Counted from the stretch's first letter, positions 28,572 to 37,772 are shown. The stretch is 64,000 nt of DNA from Gordonia jinghuaiqii (GCF_014041935.1 NZ_CP059491.1:2418001-2482000); one strand, 5' to 3'. Translations and numbers: made by a program. The notes: generated by a model not told the origin, from the sequence alone.

Positions 28572-29861
28572 CTAACCCGACGCCGGGGTGGGGAGCTTCG
28601 GCGTGGGGACCGGTTCGGCGCTTGCGGTTGCCGGGGCCGGGGGTGCGTCGGTCTCGGACCGGACGGGCAGTTCCATGCCCGCCACCCCGTCGGCCCGCAT
28701 GTCCAGGTAGCGGAACAGCAGCGAGCAGAACACCGCGATCATCAGCAACGACCAGCCCCAGGTGACCTTGTTGTACTCGACCATCCAACCGAACGCCGTC
28801 CACCGTTCGGAGTAGAAGCCGTCGAAGGTCATGCAGCCGTAGACGCCAAGCCAGGCGGGCCAGTTACGCATCGGCGATCCCGGCAGCAACACCGTCATGA
28901 GCAACGGGAACAGCAGCATCGAGTAGTAGCCCTGGCCGAGGGACCCGACGAGGAAGGTCGTGCACAGGAGCACCCCCGACGACGCCGTCAACCAGAGCAG
29001 CTCGTTGGCCTTGCGGTAGTACCGGTACAGGAACCACAGGGAGAACGCGGCCATCGCGACGAACGCCACCCGCAGGAGGAAGACCAGCCAGTCGGCGACC
29101 CCGAAGTACGCGCCGTTCCCGGCGATCGAGCTGTTGTAGTAGTCGCGTGCCTCGCCGAGGTAGGGCACGGTGCGGCTGATGAAGTCGTTCGCGTCGACCG
29201 ACATCGGCCACGCGACGGCGGTCAGCACGAGCGGGATCGCGATGGACAGCGCGAACACCCGCCACTGGCGGCTGAGCAGCGGCAGGAGCATCAGCGGGGC
29301 CAACACGGGTTTCACCGCGAGGGTGAGTCCCATCGGGACCCCGGCCCACCAGTCGTGGCGCGACCGCATCAACATCAGGAAGCTGACCAGTCCGAGCAGC
29401 ACGAACGAGTTGAAATTGGTGAAGATCAGCGTGTGCGAGACGGTTTCGGTGCTGAAGAAGAAGAACAGGACCGTGGGCATGACCCAGGAGTTCAGCGCGA
29501 ACCCGAACATGCGCGTCAGCAGGTACGCGCTGATGAGCAGCACGATCACGCTGACGACGATGAAGGCCCAGCGGGCGCGCTCGTAGTCGATCACCGCGAC
29601 CGGCGACATCAGCAACGTGCCCGACGGCGGGTACAGATAGTGCGGGTCGACGGTGGCGTAGTTCTCGCCGTAGACCGGCAGGCCGTTGAGGAAGTTGAAG
29701 GCGGCCGCGTAGACCGGCTTGAAGTCGTCGGTCCGGTCACCGTTGACGGCCAGGAATACCGAGCGGTGCACGACCATGAACAGACTGATCGGCCACAGGA
29801 CCATCGGGATGATCCGCTGAGCACTCATCTGGGGATAGAGATACCTGTCGAGAATGGCCAC
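28572..29861 (-). CDS. aftC: Arabinofuranosyltransferase AftC
   Basis: 429-residue polytopic GT-C enzyme (about ten membrane helices). It adds alpha-1,3 branches to arabinan of arabinogalactan and lipoarabinomannan using decaprenyl-phosphoarabinose. DRTDDFKPVYAAAFNFLNG carries the acidic GT-C loop residues after TM1, and DPHYLYPPSGTLLMSP is typical. The Pro/Ala-rich last 40 residues are cytoplasmic. Its presence supports a mycolic-acid-type cell wall. Confidence 0.88.
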   Translation of the reverse strand: MAILDRYLYPQMSAQRIIPMVLWPISLFMVVHRSVFLAVNGDRTDDFKPVYAAAFNFLNGLPVYGENYATVDPHYLYPPSGTLLMSPVAVIDYERARWAFIVVSVIVLLISAYLLTRMFGFALNSWVMPTVLFFFFSTETVSHTLIFTNFNSFVLLGLVSFLMLMRSRHDWWAGVPMGLTLAVKPVLAPLMLLPLLSRQWRVFALSIAIPLVLTAVAWPMSVDANDFISRTVPYLGEARDYYNSSIAGNGAYFGVADWLVFLLRVAFVAMAAFSLWFLYRYYRKANELLWLTASSGVLLCTTFLVGSLGQGYYSMLLFPLLMTVLLPGSPMRNWPAWLGVYGCMTFDGFYSERWTAFGWMVEYNKVTWGWSLLMIAVFCSLLFRYLDMRADGVAGMELPVRSETDAPPAPATASAEPVPTPKLPTPASG

Positions 29862-29938
29862 CCGCGAACCGTACTACGTCACGCGAGCGAACTGGGGTGC
29901 TGGTCCGGGCAGGCGGGGAGAACTCTGGGGACGACGTG

Positions 29939-31549
29939 TCAGGTGGGGCAACCGCGCTGCGTCGGCCCGGTCAGCGGGGCCTTGGCGACATACTGGGCGG
30001 CGACGTCGGCGGCGCAGGCGCTGCGGGAGAGCGCCGAGAAGCCCAGACCGTCCCATGTGACCGTGATCGGCTCGGCCGAGGCGTTCATGAACAGCGGCAC
30101 CAGAGCGTTCGCGCCGTTGCCGCCGTTGATCGGATCACGTGTCCCGTTGAGGATCAGCGGGTCCGCGGGCAGCGAGGACGGTGGCCGGACCGGGTCGCCG
30201 GACGCCCACCCGTTGCACCGCACCAGCGACAACGCGCTGTTGGCGCCGGTCAGCGGATTCTGCTTCGACCACGCGTCGACGAGGCCGGGCACCTCGTTCT
30301 GACCGACGGGACCGGTGACGTCGTTGCACCGTGCCACCAGCGCGCCGTCGGGCAGGCGCAGCGTCGCAGCGCGGTCGGCGAGGCGGACGAGGCCGGCGGT
30401 CTGCCCGCGGTCGGCGGCATCGATCTCCGAGGCGAGGTCCAGCAGGGCCTGGGGCCGGTCGGAGGCCAGTGCCAGTGTCGTGGTGATCGCATCGAGCGCG
30501 GCGGTGTCGGACAGGCCGTCGAGATTGCCGGCACGCGCCTTGGCGAGTAGGCCGGTCATTCTGGCGACGCCGTTGGATCCCAGGGCGCAACCCGGGAGGG
30601 CCGAACACCGTTGCGCGAACCCCTGGAGGGCGGCCTGGACGCCCTGAGCCTGCGACAGCGCGCGATCACGCGCATTGGCCCCGAACGGGGTGGGCGTGTC
30701 GAGGATGACCCGGCCCGCGCGGCCGCCGTACAACGACGCATAGGTCAGAACCACGTCCGAACCCTCACCGACACCGATCAGGCCGAGATGTTCGACGCCC
30801 CACCGCTGCCGTAGGGTCTCGAGGTCGGAGGCGGCGTACTCGGCGCCGAAACTCAGTTGGTACGGGGTCAACGTCTCGGTGCAACCGTCCGACGCCGACG
30901 ACGCCGCGGACGCGAGCCGGGTGATCCGCGACGACGTGGTGGTCCCGCGGGCGACGAGCCCGTTGTCGGCGATGGTCGACCGTTCCAGGCGGGTCATGCA
31001 GTCGAGGTCGCTGCTCAGCGGGATACCGCGATGATCGACGGCCACCACCGCATGGGAGTCGAGTAGTGCGCGGCCCGGTCCCGACGTCATCACCAGCAGG
31101 GTCCGCGACGACGGCAGGTCCGATCCCGACGTCAGCACGAGCGGTGCCGCACCGGCCGGGGTGGCGGCGGTGCGCGCGCGGGTCAGCGCGATCGACACGA
31201 CCTCGCCCTCGGGATTGTTGCGATCGATCGGGGAGTCGTACTCGGCGCACTCGATCGTCACGCCCTGCGGTCGTGCGACCCCGTAGCGCCCGACCGTCTC
31301 CGCGGCGCACTCGGTCCAATCCAGATCGGACTTCGGGACGGTGAGAGCGGGCGCCGGCGGCTCGGTGGACTGCGACGTCACCGGCGCCTTCTGCCCGGGA
31401 CCGCCCGGGATCAGCTCCGGGCCCCGGTCGGGACCCACCGCGCACGAGGACAGCACGAGGGTGGCGATCACGGCCAGGACGACGCCGGAGAGAATCCTCG
31501 GGATCGCGATCGGGCGTCCACCGGCGACCGGGGCGTGCGCGCTTGGCAT
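29939..31549 (-). CDS. TAP-like alpha/beta-hydrolase lipoprotein, catalytic residues not conserved
   Basis: 536 residues with a lipoprotein signal peptide (hydrophobic h-region, then LVLSSC at the lipobox, Cys ~35), so it is anchored outside the membrane. The fold matches secreted tripeptidyl-aminopeptidase-like hydrolases (M. tuberculosis Rv2672 by position). The nucleophile elbow reads LIGVGEGSD where GxSxG is expected, so Gly replaces Ser. The C-terminal segment reads TWDGLGF where DGxGH is expected, so Phe replaces His. The acid in NGTRDPINGGNG is kept. ATG 31549 is used; 31573 is the upstream alternative. Confidence 0.82.
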   Translation of the reverse strand: MPSAHAPVAGGRPIAIPRILSGVVLAVIATLVLSSCAVGPDRGPELIPGGPGQKAPVTSQSTEPPAPALTVPKSDLDWTECAAETVGRYGVARPQGVTIECAEYDSPIDRNNPEGEVVSIALTRARTAATPAGAAPLVLTSGSDLPSSRTLLVMTSGPGRALLDSHAVVAVDHRGIPLSSDLDCMTRLERSTIADNGLVARGTTTSSRITRLASAASSASDGCTETLTPYQLSFGAEYAASDLETLRQRWGVEHLGLIGVGEGSDVVLTYASLYGGRAGRVILDTPTPFGANARDRALSQAQGVQAALQGFAQRCSALPGCALGSNGVARMTGLLAKARAGNLDGLSDTAALDAITTTLALASDRPQALLDLASEIDAADRGQTAGLVRLADRAATLRLPDGALVARCNDVTGPVGQNEVPGLVDAWSKQNPLTGANSALSLVRCNGWASGDPVRPPSSLPADPLILNGTRDPINGGNGANALVPLFMNASAEPITVTWDGLGFSALSRSACAADVAAQYVAKAPLTGPTQRGCPT

Positions 31550-31611
31550 GTCCGCGAGAGTAGTCAACGTCATCGACGACCGGCCCGACGGCGCTCCCGA
31601 GCGGACAGATC

Positions 31612-31660
31612 CAGTGGATCGGCCCAGTGGATCCGACTCAGTGGATCCGACTCAGTGGAT
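31612..31660. repeat. 13-14 bp tandem repeat spanning the ribD-like stop
   Basis: Units beginning CAGTGGATC: one of 13 bases, two exact of 14 (CAGTGGATCCGACT) and a partial fourth. The stop codon of the minus-strand reductase gene (31652-31654) is inside. Confidence 0.87.
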
Positions 31661-32476
31661 GGAGGAGCGGCCGCGGCGGAGCCAGCGGGTGAACACGAAC
31701 CCGTCGTCGTCGGTGATGATCGACGTCGGCTGCATCGGGTGGAGCATTCCGGCGGCCACCGTGGTCAAGGGATCCCCGACGCCGGACACGATCCGGCCGG
31801 CGGCACCGCCGACGAGGTTCGGGCTCGTGGTCAGGCACAGCTCGTCGAGCAGGTCGGCGGCGACGAGGGAGCCGAGCAGGGTCGGTCCTCCCTCGCAGAG
31901 CACGCGCGCCCAGCCGCGTTCGCCGCAACGCTCGAGCAGCGTCGAGGGGTCGACGGTGTCCTCGCCGCAGTCGACGAGGGTGGCGCCGGCATCGACGAGG
32001 GCGGCCCGCCGGTCGGCGGGGGCGGCCGCGCACGTCAGCACAACGGTGTTCGGGTCACTCACCGGCGCGAAGTCGGGGAGCACCGACAGGCACCGAGACA
32101 CGAGTGCGAGTGTCGGGGCGTCGGCCTGCCCGTTGCTCGCGCGGAGGTCGGCGAACAGGCCGTCGGGCCGGGGCTGCCCGTAACCCTCGGCGGTGGCGGT
32201 ACCGGCACCCACCAGGATCACGTCGGCCAGGCCGCGCAGCACCCGGAACAGCAACCTGTCGCCGGGACCGCCGAGTCCACCGGACTTTCCCTCGTGGGCC
32301 ACCGAGCCGTCGATGGAGGCCACCATGTTGGCGCGCACGAACGGGGCCGCGGCGCCGGGCCCCGCCGCCGGTCGCGGCGGATAGAGGTACTGCTCGGCCA
32401 GCCACAACAGAGCCGCGTCGCCGCTGTCGTCGACGTCGCCGGATGTGACGTGGGTCGCTTTCTGCAGGTGGAACAT
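31652..32476 (-). CDS. RibD C-terminal-type pyrimidine/dihydrofolate reductase family protein
   Basis: 274 residues. FVRANMVASIDGSVAHEG near the N-terminus and ARVLCEGGPTLLGSLVAADLLDELCLT near the C-terminus are the RibD_C/DHFR-like NADPH-binding features. The deaminase half of bifunctional RibD is absent. The mycobacterial homologue Rv2671 is reported to have dihydrofolate reductase-like activity; that role is possible here. ATG 32476 starts 35 bases from the divergent zapE start. Confidence 0.85.
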   Translation of the reverse strand: MFHLQKATHVTSGDVDDSGDAALLWLAEQYLYPPRPAAGPGAAAPFVRANMVASIDGSVAHEGKSGGLGGPGDRLLFRVLRGLADVILVGAGTATAEGYGQPRPDGLFADLRASNGQADAPTLALVSRCLSVLPDFAPVSDPNTVVLTCAAAPADRRAALVDAGATLVDCGEDTVDPSTLLERCGERGWARVLCEGGPTLLGSLVAADLLDELCLTTSPNLVGGAAGRIVSGVGDPLTTVAAGMLHPMQPTSIITDDDGFVFTRWLRRGRSSIH

Positions 32477-32511
32477 GCAGTGATCATCTCCTGGATCGTT
32501 ACTCTCCACAC

Positions 32512-33525
32512 ATGGTGGCCCGACTCTGCGATCGCAACCCCGCGACCTCGCCCGACGCACTCATCGATGAGATGGTGCCCCCCTCGACGTTCGACGAGGT
32601 GAGCTTCGACTCCTACATTCCCGACCCGAACGAGCCGTCCCAGGCCGAGGCGGTCGCCAAGGCGCGTGATTTCGTGGCGCGGGCGTCGAAGGTGCGGTCG
32701 GGCAAGAAGGGCCTCTTCTCCCGCAAGGCGCCCGCCCAGGGCATCGGTCTCTACCTCGACGGCGGATTCGGCGTCGGCAAGACCCACCTCCTCGCCTCGA
32801 TCTACCACTCGATGCCCGAGCCGAAGTCGTTCGCGACCTTCGTCGAGGTCACGCATGTGGTCGGGGCGCTCGGCTTCGTGAACGCCGTCGAGCGCCTGTC
32901 GAAGCACACCGTGCTGTGCATCGACGAGTTCGAACTCGACGATCCCGGCGACACCATGCTCGTGTCGCGGCTGCTGACGGAGCTGACCGCCAAGGGGGTG
33001 TCCATCGTGGCCACGTCCAACACCCTGCCCGGGCAGCTCGGCGAGGGCCGCTTCGCGGCGCAGGACTTCCTGCGCGAGATCCGCAAGCTGTCCTCGGTGT
33101 TCGAGACGATCCGGGTCGACGGCCCCGACTACCGTCACCGCGATCTGCCGCCCGCCCCGGAACCGCGAAGCGAGTCCGAGCTGGTGGAGATCGCCGAATC
33201 CACCGGTGGGGCAACGCTCGACGACTTCGATGCGCTGTGCGAGCACCTCGGCACGCTCCACCCGTCGAAGTACAAGGACCTCGTCGACGGCGTCGCGATG
33301 GTCTGCATCTCGGGCGTCCATCCGGCCACGGACCAGTCCGTGGCACTGCGGCTCGTGGTGCTCGCCGACCGTCTCTACGACGCGAACATCCCGGTCACCG
33401 TCTCGGGGGCCAAACTCCACGAGATCTTCACCGACGAGATGCTGGCCGGCGGCTACCGCAAGAAGTACCTGCGCGCCACGTCGCGGCTCCTCGCCCTCTC
33501 GCGGTTCGCCGAGACGGCGGCCTGA
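32512..33525 (+). CDS. zapE: Cell division ATPase ZapE (AFG1-like)
   Basis: 337-residue AAA-type P-loop ATPase. Walker A GGFGVGKTHLL (~residue 85), Walker B HTVLCIDEFELDDPGD, sensor region VSIVATSNTLPGQLGEG, and the AFG1 C-terminal block LHPSKYKDLVDG. In E. coli ZapE modulates the FtsZ ring. GTG/ATG choice: ATG 32512 gives the usual family length. Its stop codon TGA lies in a repeated 16-base element. Confidence 0.9.
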   Translation: MVARLCDRNPATSPDALIDEMVPPSTFDEVSFDSYIPDPNEPSQAEAVAKARDFVARASKVRSGKKGLFSRKAPAQGIGLYLDGGFGVGKTHLLASIYHSMPEPKSFATFVEVTHVVGALGFVNAVERLSKHTVLCIDEFELDDPGDTMLVSRLLTELTAKGVSIVATSNTLPGQLGEGRFAAQDFLREIRKLSSVFETIRVDGPDYRHRDLPPAPEPRSESELVEIAESTGGATLDDFDALCEHLGTLHPSKYKDLVDGVAMVCISGVHPATDQSVALRLVVLADRLYDANIPVTVSGAKLHEIFTDEMLAGGYRKKYLRATSRLLALSRFAETAA

Positions 33526-33566
33526 GCCGCGCCCACGAAGCGAGGTCACGGGCCTGAGCCGCGCCC
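33519..33566 (+). repeat. 16-base direct repeat, one copy containing the zapE stop
   Basis: GGCCTGAGCCGCGCCC at 33519-33534 and 33551-33566, 32 bases start to start. The first copy contains the TGA of zapE. Confidence 0.8.
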
Positions 33567-33587
33567 GCGAGCGTGCGACGGGGCGCG

Positions 33588-34175
33588 TCAGAGCGACCGG
33601 GTGAACACGTAGTCGTGTTCGATGCTCCCGTTGAGGCTGAACGTCTTCACGCCGACGCGGGTGAAACCCATCTTGGTGTAGAACCGCTGGGCGCGGACGT
33701 TGAGTTGATTGACGCCCAGCCATGCCATCGTGCTGCCGTGCGCTCGGGCGCGGTCGAGCGCGACGGACATCAGCTGGTGCGACGGAGTGACCCCCTGCCG
33801 TGAGTGGTGGTCGGGCAGGACGTACATCTTCGACACCTCGCTCACCGGACGTTCGGTGACAACCGCGCACACATCGGGATGGCTCGGTTCGGTGTGCAGC
33901 ACCAGCGTGTAGCCGATGACCGGTCCGCCGACACCGTCCCGCGCCACCACGACGTCGGCCAGCGGATCGGCGATGTGGTCGCGGAAGTTGCTCTCCTGCA
34001 GACTGGTCGAGATGAAGCCGGCGATGTCCTCCGGCGTCGAGTGGGGCGGGCAGGCCAGTGCGAAGGTCGCGGCCGCCACCTGTGCCACCGCTGCCGCGGC
34101 GGCGGGGTCGGTGACCACCTCGACGGTGATGTCGCTGAGGTCGATGCGGGTGCCGTCGTGGTCCGGCCGGTCCAT
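33588..34175 (-). CDS. GNAT family N-acetyltransferase
   Basis: 195 residues. The acetyl-CoA loop region is KMYVLPDHHSRQGVTPSHQLM, followed by WLGVNQLNVRAQRFYTKMGFTRVG, the typical C-terminal GNAT half. The N-terminal ~60 residues include a helix (FALACPPHSTPEDIAGFI) like M. tuberculosis Rv2669. The acceptor is unknown. It is 15 bases downstream of the rhodanese gene start-side cluster and likely shares its transcript. Confidence 0.85.
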   Translation of the reverse strand: MDRPDHDGTRIDLSDITVEVVTDPAAAAAVAQVAAATFALACPPHSTPEDIAGFISTSLQESNFRDHIADPLADVVVARDGVGGPVIGYTLVLHTEPSHPDVCAVVTERPVSEVSKMYVLPDHHSRQGVTPSHQLMSVALDRARAHGSTMAWLGVNQLNVRAQRFYTKMGFTRVGVKTFSLNGSIEHDYVFTRSL

Positions 34176-34190
34176 GGGGCGATTCTCCCG

Positions 34191-35015
34191 TCAGGCCAGC
34201 GGCCGGGCCGGATCGGCGGTCCAGGCGTTCATCGAGCCGTCGTAGACGGCGACGTCGTCGCGGCCGAGCGTCCGCAGCGCGAGCGCGGCCGCGGTGGCGG
34301 CGATCCCGCCCCCGCAGTAGGTGACCGGACGCACCGCGGGGTCGAGCGCACCGGCGTCGGAGAACAGTGCGCGCAGGTCGTCGAGCGGCTTGAGCTTCCC
34401 GGCCTCGTCGACGAGCTCCCCGAAGGGCACGTTGACGCTGCCCGGAATGTGGCCGCCCGCGAACGACTCCCGGTCCAGGGCGTTGACCAGCAGCACCGAG
34501 GAGTCCTCGGTGCTCGCCGCCACCTCGTCGGTCGAGACGATGCGCTCGGGACGTCGTGCGGCGCTGAACGTGCTTGCCGGATAGGACGATTCACCGGTCT
34601 CGGTGGGCAGTGCGGCCTCGGTCCAGGCGGCGTACCCGCCGTCGAGCACGAGGACGTTGTCGAAGCCCTCGAGCCCGAACTGCCACCACAGCCGGGTGGC
34701 CCAGATGCCGTTGACGGTGTCGTACACCACGGCGGTCGACTCGTCGCCGATGCCGGCTGCGCCGATCACGGACGCGAACTTCTCCGACGGCGCCGCGGCG
34801 AACGGTGCTTCGCCGTCGGGGTCGGACAGGTCGGCGATCTGGTCGACGAACACCGCACCGGGAAGGTGGCCCTGCAGGTAGGACTCTCGTCCCGAGGCGA
34901 CATGCGCGCCGTCGGCGTCGAAGGTGAGATGGACCGTCGCATCGATGATGCGCAGATTCTCCTCGCCCAGGCGTTCGCGGAGCTCGGCAGCGGTGATCAG
35001 CGGTGTGGAGGTCAT
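34191..35015 (-). CDS. Two-domain rhodanese-type sulfurtransferase
   Basis: 274 residues with two rhodanese domains. The N-terminal domain (LRIIDATVHL, GHLPGAVFVDQ) lacks the active Cys, and the C-terminal domain carries the loop TYCGGGIAAT with the catalytic Cys. It transfers sulfane sulfur from thiosulfate or 3-mercaptopyruvate to a thiophilic acceptor. The CGGGIA loop is slightly unlike the usual CGSGVTA of 3-mercaptopyruvate sulfurtransferases. ATG 35015 is preferred over GTG 35024. Confidence 0.88.
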   Translation of the reverse strand: MTSTPLITAAELRERLGEENLRIIDATVHLTFDADGAHVASGRESYLQGHLPGAVFVDQIADLSDPDGEAPFAAAPSEKFASVIGAAGIGDESTAVVYDTVNGIWATRLWWQFGLEGFDNVLVLDGGYAAWTEAALPTETGESSYPASTFSAARRPERIVSTDEVAASTEDSSVLLVNALDRESFAGGHIPGSVNVPFGELVDEAGKLKPLDDLRALFSDAGALDPAVRPVTYCGGGIAATAAALALRTLGRDDVAVYDGSMNAWTADPARPLA

Positions 35016-35045
35016 GCTGCACACGGTAGTCGGCGCCCCTCGCGG

Positions 35046-36995
35046 TCAGGAGCCCCGGAGGGGTTCGGTTCGGAAGTCGTCGAGATCCACGCGCCGCGTC
35101 TTGTCCCAGTAGTCGACGATCCGCCAGGGCAGCACCGCGACCACCCGGCCTGCGGGGTTGCGGTACCAGTTGGTCATGGCCGGATGCGTCCACACCATGG
35201 CGGCATGGGCGCGGTCGACGGCGTCGTTGTACTCCTCGGTCACCTCGCGACGCACCTCGAGTGCGCCGAGCCGGTGCTCGATCATCGTGCGGATCGCGTC
35301 GCAGACATAGCGGACCTGATACTCGAGGATGCTGATGAAGCTGCCGCCGTGCCCGAGCGCGGTGTTGGGCCCGGTCAGGATGAACAGGTTGGGGAAGTCC
35401 GGGGCGGTGATGCCGAGGTAGGCGTAGGCGTCGTGATCTCCCCATGCCTGCACCGTCGTCTGGCCGCTGCGCCCGACGACGTCCATGGGGTAGAGGTAGC
35501 GGTCGCTGTGGAACCCGGTGGCGAAGACGATGATGTCGAAGTCGTGCGCGGTCCCGGAGGCGTCGACCAACCCGGTGGGGGTGATGGCGTCGACGCCCTG
35601 GCCGACCAGCTCCACGTTCGGGCGGCGCAGCATGCGGAACCACCCGTTGTCCAACAGCATTCGCTTGCCGAAGGGCGGGTAGTCCGGCGTCGACTGTTCG
35701 ATGAGGTCGTCGCGGTCGCCGAGTTCGTTGCGCATGTAGCGCAGGTAGAACTCGCGGTGGCCGTGGTTGACGGCATTGATCGACGCGGTGGGTTCGGGCC
35801 ACTGCGGATCGACGTGCAGGGTCGAGTGGACCTTGTCGTTGAAGATCCAGGACAGTCGCGCGCGGTACCACTCCCGGTATCCGGGGAGGTTGTCCATGAG
35901 CCAGTGCACGTCGTCGCCGACGGGGGCGAAGTAGTCGTCGTTGGGTGCGATCCACTGCGGTGAGCGCTGGAAGATCGTCATCGAGCCGACGCGGTCGGCG
36001 ATGGCGGGCCCGATCTGCATCGCGCTGGCGCCCGATCCGATGATGGCGACTCGCTTGCCGGTCAGGGCGCCGGGTTCGTCGAGTTCGTCCGGCCACTGCG
36101 CCGAGTGGAAGATCGGGCCGGCGAAGCCGTCGACGCCCGGTAGGTCAGGGACCTTCGGGCGGTTGAGGATGCCGACGGCGCTGATCAGGATGCGGGCGGT
36201 GAGGGATTCTTCGCTGCCGTCGGAGTTTCGGATGCGGACCGTCCACTGCTGGGCGTCGGAATCGTAGGTGGCGGTGCGGACCTCGGTGCCGAACCGGACG
36301 CGGTCGCGGATGGCGTGGCGGTCGGCGAACGCCTGCAGGTAGCCCTGGACCTCGTCGCGCTTGCCGAAGTGCGTCGACCAGGGGTGGTCGAAAGAGGAGA
36401 TCGAGTACAGGTAGCTCGGGGTGTCCACACCTGCGCCGGGGTAGTGGTTCTCGTACCAGGAGCCGCCGACCTCGTCGTTCTTCTCCAGGATGGTGTGTTC
36501 GATCCCGGCCTCGGCGAGTTGCGTCGAGATCAGCATCCCCGCGACGCCCGCCCCGATGACCAACGCGGTCATGGAGGTGGCGAGATCGTGGGGCACCGTC
36601 GGCAGGTGCACACCGCGCAGGTCGCCGCGGATGATCTCGGTCATCATCGGGCCGAACTCCGCGGGCACCTCCTCGCCGGCGGTGAAGGACATCAGCGCCG
36701 CGACGAGTGTCTCGTCGGCAGGCTGCCGGGCGGGTGCGCCCCGGTCGTACCAGCTCTCGAGGGCGTCGACGACGGCGTCACGGATCTCGCCGCGGACCTC
36801 CTCGGGCAGCCCGCCGGTGGAGTTGTCGTCCATCCCGCGGCTGCGTGTCGGGCGGTAGCGGTCGGCCATCCAGCGGCGGTCGCCGGTCATCTCCACCAGC
36901 ACGGCCAGCAGTGTCGGGATGTTGCCCGCGTCGACGGCCCGGCGGATCTCCGCGGTGCTGGGTCGGGTCGCCGAACGAAGGGAAACTGAAGTCAT
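35046..36995 (-). CDS. Flavin-dependent Baeyer-Villiger-type monooxygenase
   Basis: 649 residues. After a ~140-residue helical N-terminal extension comes the FAD loop VIGAGVAGMLISTQLAEAG, EKNDEVGGSWYENHYPG, the BVMO fingerprint FAGPIFHSAQWP (FxGxxxHxxxW), and the NADPH loop IIGSGASAMQIGPAIA. Such enzymes insert oxygen next to a ketone or oxidise heteroatoms. An ACTAAC...GTTAGT operator begins 9 bases upstream of the ATG at 36995 and the same site precedes the divergent operon, so both are probably co-regulated by the TetR protein at 39360. Confidence 0.9.
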   Translation of the reverse strand: MTSVSLRSATRPSTAEIRRAVDAGNIPTLLAVLVEMTGDRRWMADRYRPTRSRGMDDNSTGGLPEEVRGEIRDAVVDALESWYDRGAPARQPADETLVAALMSFTAGEEVPAEFGPMMTEIIRGDLRGVHLPTVPHDLATSMTALVIGAGVAGMLISTQLAEAGIEHTILEKNDEVGGSWYENHYPGAGVDTPSYLYSISSFDHPWSTHFGKRDEVQGYLQAFADRHAIRDRVRFGTEVRTATYDSDAQQWTVRIRNSDGSEESLTARILISAVGILNRPKVPDLPGVDGFAGPIFHSAQWPDELDEPGALTGKRVAIIGSGASAMQIGPAIADRVGSMTIFQRSPQWIAPNDDYFAPVGDDVHWLMDNLPGYREWYRARLSWIFNDKVHSTLHVDPQWPEPTASINAVNHGHREFYLRYMRNELGDRDDLIEQSTPDYPPFGKRMLLDNGWFRMLRRPNVELVGQGVDAITPTGLVDASGTAHDFDIIVFATGFHSDRYLYPMDVVGRSGQTTVQAWGDHDAYAYLGITAPDFPNLFILTGPNTALGHGGSFISILEYQVRYVCDAIRTMIEHRLGALEVRREVTEEYNDAVDRAHAAMVWTHPAMTNWYRNPAGRVVAVLPWRIVDYWDKTRRVDLDDFRTEPLRGS

Positions 36996-37003
36996 GACCT
37001 GAA

Positions 37004-37019
37004 ACTAACCACTGTTAGT
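37004..37019. promoter_or_regulatory. TetR-type operator, copy 1 (monooxygenase side)
   Basis: ACTAACCACTGTTAGT: 6-base arms ACTAAC/GTTAGT with a 4-base centre, 8 bases upstream of the monooxygenase start on the minus strand. Confidence 0.72.
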
Positions 37020-37101
37020 GCCCGCACGTCAACACCGGGATCTTCACGCATGTTCGTCTCTTGACGTCGGAAAGCTCGTATGCGACTGTGTGCTCAGTCA
37101 T

Positions 37102-37117
37102 ACTAACAACGGTTAGT
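37102..37117. promoter_or_regulatory. TetR-type operator, copy 2 (nitroreductase operon side)
   Basis: ACTAACAACGGTTAGT: the same 6-base arms and spacing as copy 1, centred 98 bases away, ending 16 bases before the nitroreductase ATG. Confidence 0.72.
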
Positions 37118-37133
37118 GATCACGGAGGTTGAC

Positions 37134-37772
37134 ATGGAACTCAGCGAAGCAATGCGCACGACCGGCACGTGCCGCTACTTCAGCGACAAGCCGGTCGAGG
37201 ACGAGGTGTTCTACCGGGCGTTCGACGACGCGCGGTTCGGTCCGCAGGGCGGCAACCGCCAGCCCGTTCGCTGGGTTGTGGTGCGCGACGACGCGACGAA
37301 GCAGCGTCTTGCAGACACGTACCTGCCGTTCTGGGAGCCGTACTACGACTCGATCCTCGAGGGCAGCAAGAAGGTCGGCGCAGTTCCCAAGACCATCGAG
37401 AGTGCCAACTACTTCGCCCATCACCTCGCCGAGGTCCCGGCGCTCGTCGTCGTGTGTGCGGAGATGGACGGACTGCACCCGACCGACCACGAACTCGGCC
37501 GGCTCAGCGTCGTCGGCGGTGCGTCGATCTACCCGAGCGTGCAGAACCTGACCCTCGCACTGCGGCAGCAGGGTGTGGCCACCGCGCTCACCACCCTGCT
37601 GTGTGCCGCGGAGAACGAGGTCAAGGAACTTCTCGGTATCCCCGACGAGTACCTGACCGCCGCGCACATCGCGGTCGGTTACCCGCGCGACGGCTTCCCT
37701 CGCAAACTGACCCGTAGCCCGGTCGAGGAGATCGCATTCCTCGACCGCTTCGACAGCCCGATGTTCACGTGA
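37134..37772 (+). CDS. Nitroreductase family protein
   Basis: 212-residue FMN-dependent oxidoreductase. MRTTGTCRYFSDKPVEDEV and RFGPQGGNRQPVRWVVVRD are the N-terminal FMN-binding features; YPSVQNLTLALRQQGVATALTTL and AHIAVGYPRDGFPRKLTRSPVEEI the C-terminal ones. Members reduce nitro, quinone or enone groups with NAD(P)H. GGAGG at 37124-37128 fixes ATG 37134. It overlaps the ligase gene by 4 bases. Confidence 0.88.
   Translation: MELSEAMRTTGTCRYFSDKPVEDEVFYRAFDDARFGPQGGNRQPVRWVVVRDDATKQRLADTYLPFWEPYYDSILEGSKKVGAVPKTIESANYFAHHLAEVPALVVVCAEMDGLHPTDHELGRLSVVGGASIYPSVQNLTLALRQQGVATALTTLLCAAENEVKELLGIPDEYLTAAHIAVGYPRDGFPRKLTRSPVEEIAFLDRFDSPMFT

Noticed and set aside
33804..35963. Very long plus-strand open frame (719 codons)
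   Set aside because: It is antisense to the GNAT, rhodanese and monooxygenase genes, which all show clear family motifs on the minus strand.
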